From contig JAQVME010000012.1 of the NCBI GenBank assembly GCA_028703745.1, positions 9,082 to 15,616 on the forward strand: a stretch of 6,535 bases of DNA. The letters are read 5' to 3'. The translations under genes were made by a program, and so were the position numbers. This stretch comes from Clostridia bacterium. GTDB taxonomy: Bacteria > Bacillota > Clostridia > Christensenellales > DTU072. Positions 6,134-6,535 of this stretch are shown one piece after another. The notes below the pieces were generated by a model. The model did no database searches, was not told the DNA's origin, and saw only the letters and a program-made list of their open reading frames with translations. The first letter of the stretch is position 1, and each line of letters begins with the position of its first letter.

Positions 6134-6162
6134 GTTCAAGTCCCAAATTGATTTTGATACAC

Positions 6163-6189
6163 AAAAAGACACCCGCAAGAGGTGTCTTT
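6163..6189 (-). terminator. Second copy of the tRNA-Leu terminator
   Basis: Identical to the proximal hairpin, including its loop (CGCAAGA on the plus strand at 6174-6180), and placed 8 nt behind the detached tRNA 3' fragment of unit 2. Confidence 0.82.
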
Positions 6190-6305
6190 GTGTGTATGGT
6201 GCCGAAAGTGGGACTTGCTCTGCTTGAATGCCTGCTGTTTCCTTGTAAGAATCATCCCTAACATACATCTCATTCGCATTGCCGTTATTCTGCGCTATCA
6301 CGCCG

Positions 6306-6347
6306 GGGCGTGGTCGACAGTCCACCGGACTGTCGCCTTGCACGCCC
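6306..6347. repeat. Long two-part palindrome in repeat unit 1
   Basis: An exact copy, 214 bp on, of the palindrome in unit 2: inner arms 6315-6323 and 6327-6335, outer arms 6306-6312 and 6341-6347. Confidence 0.88.
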
Positions 6348-6376
6348 GTTCAAGTCCCAAATTGATTTTGATACAC

Positions 6377-6403
6377 AAAAAGACACCCGCAAGAGGTGTC
6401 TTT
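6377..6403 (-). terminator. Intrinsic terminator of tRNA-Leu (proximal copy)
   Basis: AAAGACACC (6379-6387) and GGTGTCTTT (6395-6403) form a 9-bp stem around a 7-nt loop, ending in a run of five T residues on the minus strand. It lies 8 nt past the CCA end, so it should end the tRNA transcript before the repeat insert. Confidence 0.88.
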
Positions 6404-6410
6404 GTGTGTA

Positions 6411-6496
6411 TGGTGCCGAAAGTGGGACTTGAACCCACACGATGTTGCCATCAACGGATTTTGAGTCCGTCGCGTCTGCCATTCCACCATTTCGGC
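6411..6496 (-). tRNA. tRNA-Leu (anticodon CAA, reads UUG)
   Basis: An 86-nt tRNA with encoded CCA (6413-6411). Acceptor arms GCCGAAA and TTTCGGC pair fully. The anticodon stem ACGGA/TCCGT encloses the loop CTCAAAA, with the anticodon CAA at 6463-6461. A long variable arm (GATG-GCAA-CATC) marks a class II tRNA. The T-arm is GTGGG-TTCAAGT-CCCAC. The long variable arm together with CAA identifies leucine. It is intact and presumably functional. The last 21 nt are repeated twice downstream in the array. Confidence 0.97.
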
Positions 6497-6501
6497 AAAA
6501 T

Positions 6502-6521
6502 TGTGATAATATGTTATCACA
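6502..6521. repeat. Perfect inverted repeat just upstream of tRNA-Leu, overlapping a possible -10 box
   Basis: TGTGATAA (6502-6509) and TTATCACA (6514-6521) are perfect 8-bp inverted arms with a 4-bp centre. On the minus strand TATTAT (6511-6506) could be the -10 element of the tRNA promoter, 9 nt before the mature 5' end. The matching -35 region, at the window edge, is poor. The repeat could be an operator, or a hairpin belonging to an upstream gene outside the window. Confidence 0.5.
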
Positions 6522-6535
6522 GCCGGCAGTAATAT

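Larger units (their letters stand above)
6004..6217 (-). repeat. Repeat unit 2, starting with a detached tRNA-Leu 3' fragment
   Basis: The second complete unit. The 21-nt fragment at 6217-6197 keeps the 3' half of the T-arm, the acceptor strand and CCA but lacks the rest of the tRNA, so it cannot fold as a tRNA. It carries its own terminator (6163-6189) and palindrome (6092-6133). Confidence 0.92.
5949..6431 (-). repeat. Tandem 214-bp repeat array seeded by the 3' end of tRNA-Leu
   Basis: This fills most of the gene-free stretch 5845-6410; 5845-5948 is AT-rich and otherwise featureless. Read in the tRNA direction, the units are 6431-6218, 6217-6004 and a partial 6003-5949, with a period of exactly 214 bp (2.26 copies). 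Each unit opens with the last 21 nt of tRNA-Leu from T-loop C56 through CCA, continues through a terminator hairpin, then about 160 bp of other sequence. The two full units differ from each other nowhere outside the terminator loop as far as I can read, where the distal copy differs at two bases. The layout matches E. coli tyrT, where tandem units of about 178 bp begin with the tRNA-Tyr 3' end. Because 214 is not a multiple of three, the array does not encode a repeat protein. Confidence 0.95.
6218..6431 (-). repeat. Repeat unit 1, overlapping the intact tRNA-Leu
   Basis: The tRNA-proximal unit. Its first 21 nt (6431-6411) belong to the functional tRNA, its terminator hairpin spans 6379-6403, and its palindrome spans 6306-6347. 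At 6217/6218 it joins the next copy of the tRNA 3' fragment; the flank there reads GCAGAG on the minus strand, where the tRNA has GGGTT. Confidence 0.92.

Noticed and set aside
6134..6144. A plus-strand tRNA ending in GTTCAAGTCCC
   Set aside because: The bases before the T-loop-like segment (GCCC) cannot pair with CCC after it, and no acceptor or anticodon arm is found. It is an isolated inverted T-arm fragment.
5949..6431. CRISPR array or integron attC cassette array
   Set aside because: The units are 214 bp and nearly identical throughout, with no short repeats and unique spacers. The palindrome lacks attC end motifs, and no cas or integrase gene is present.
5968..6532. Overlapping plus- and minus-strand reading frames of 60-116 codons across the repeat array and tRNA
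   Set aside because: They read through tRNA, terminator hairpins and repeat DNA. The same peptide recurs only because the DNA repeats, and the 214-bp period breaks the frame in each copy. They lack convincing ribosome-binding sites and resemble common spurious tRNA-derived annotations.

Overview
The window looks like chromosomal DNA of a Bacillota bacterium, most likely a Clostridia-type anaerobe. The reasons are strong purine-rich Shine-Dalgarno sites, a solitary ECF-transporter S component of the kind that shares an energising module, a cation diffusion facilitator of the long form with an Asn/Asp site, compact operons, and a tRNA with an encoded CCA end. No phage, transposase, integrase or CRISPR gene is present. 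I cannot name the species.

Layout. (1) 1-888 (+): the 3' part of an unrecognised two-domain protein, open at the left edge. A small, well-led nested reading frame (377-484) lies in its linker. (2) 917-3088 (+): a promoter and a two-gene transport operon, a sodium:solute symporter followed 21 nt later by an ECF S component. (3) 3122-3159: a hairpin terminator between convergent units. (4) 5188-3179 (-): a CDF metal-efflux transporter followed 18 nt later by an alpha/beta-hydrolase esterase. (5) 5182-5844 (+): a divergent unit encoding a small lipoprotein of unknown function; its putative promoter runs over the CDF start codon. (6) 5949-6496 (-): a tRNA-Leu(CAA) gene and, behind it, an array of 214-bp direct repeats.

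How the parts work together. Most protein genes are envelope-related: sodium-driven uptake, vitamin-type uptake, divalent metal export, a cytoplasmic esterase and a lipoprotein. They look like ordinary housekeeping or accessory transport functions, and nothing links them into one pathway.

The most unusual part is the right end. Starting inside the T-loop of tRNA-Leu, the DNA is repeated 2.26 times with a period of exactly 214 bp. Each unit begins with the last 21 nt of the tRNA (including CCA), continues through a copy of the intrinsic terminator, and then carries about 160 bp of unrelated sequence. That sequence contains a long two-part palindrome and is bounded by inverted copies of a T-loop octamer. 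The arrangement closely resembles the E. coli tyrT locus (tandem repeats beginning with the tRNA-Tyr 3' end, source of rtT RNA), but the sequence is unrelated as far as I can tell.
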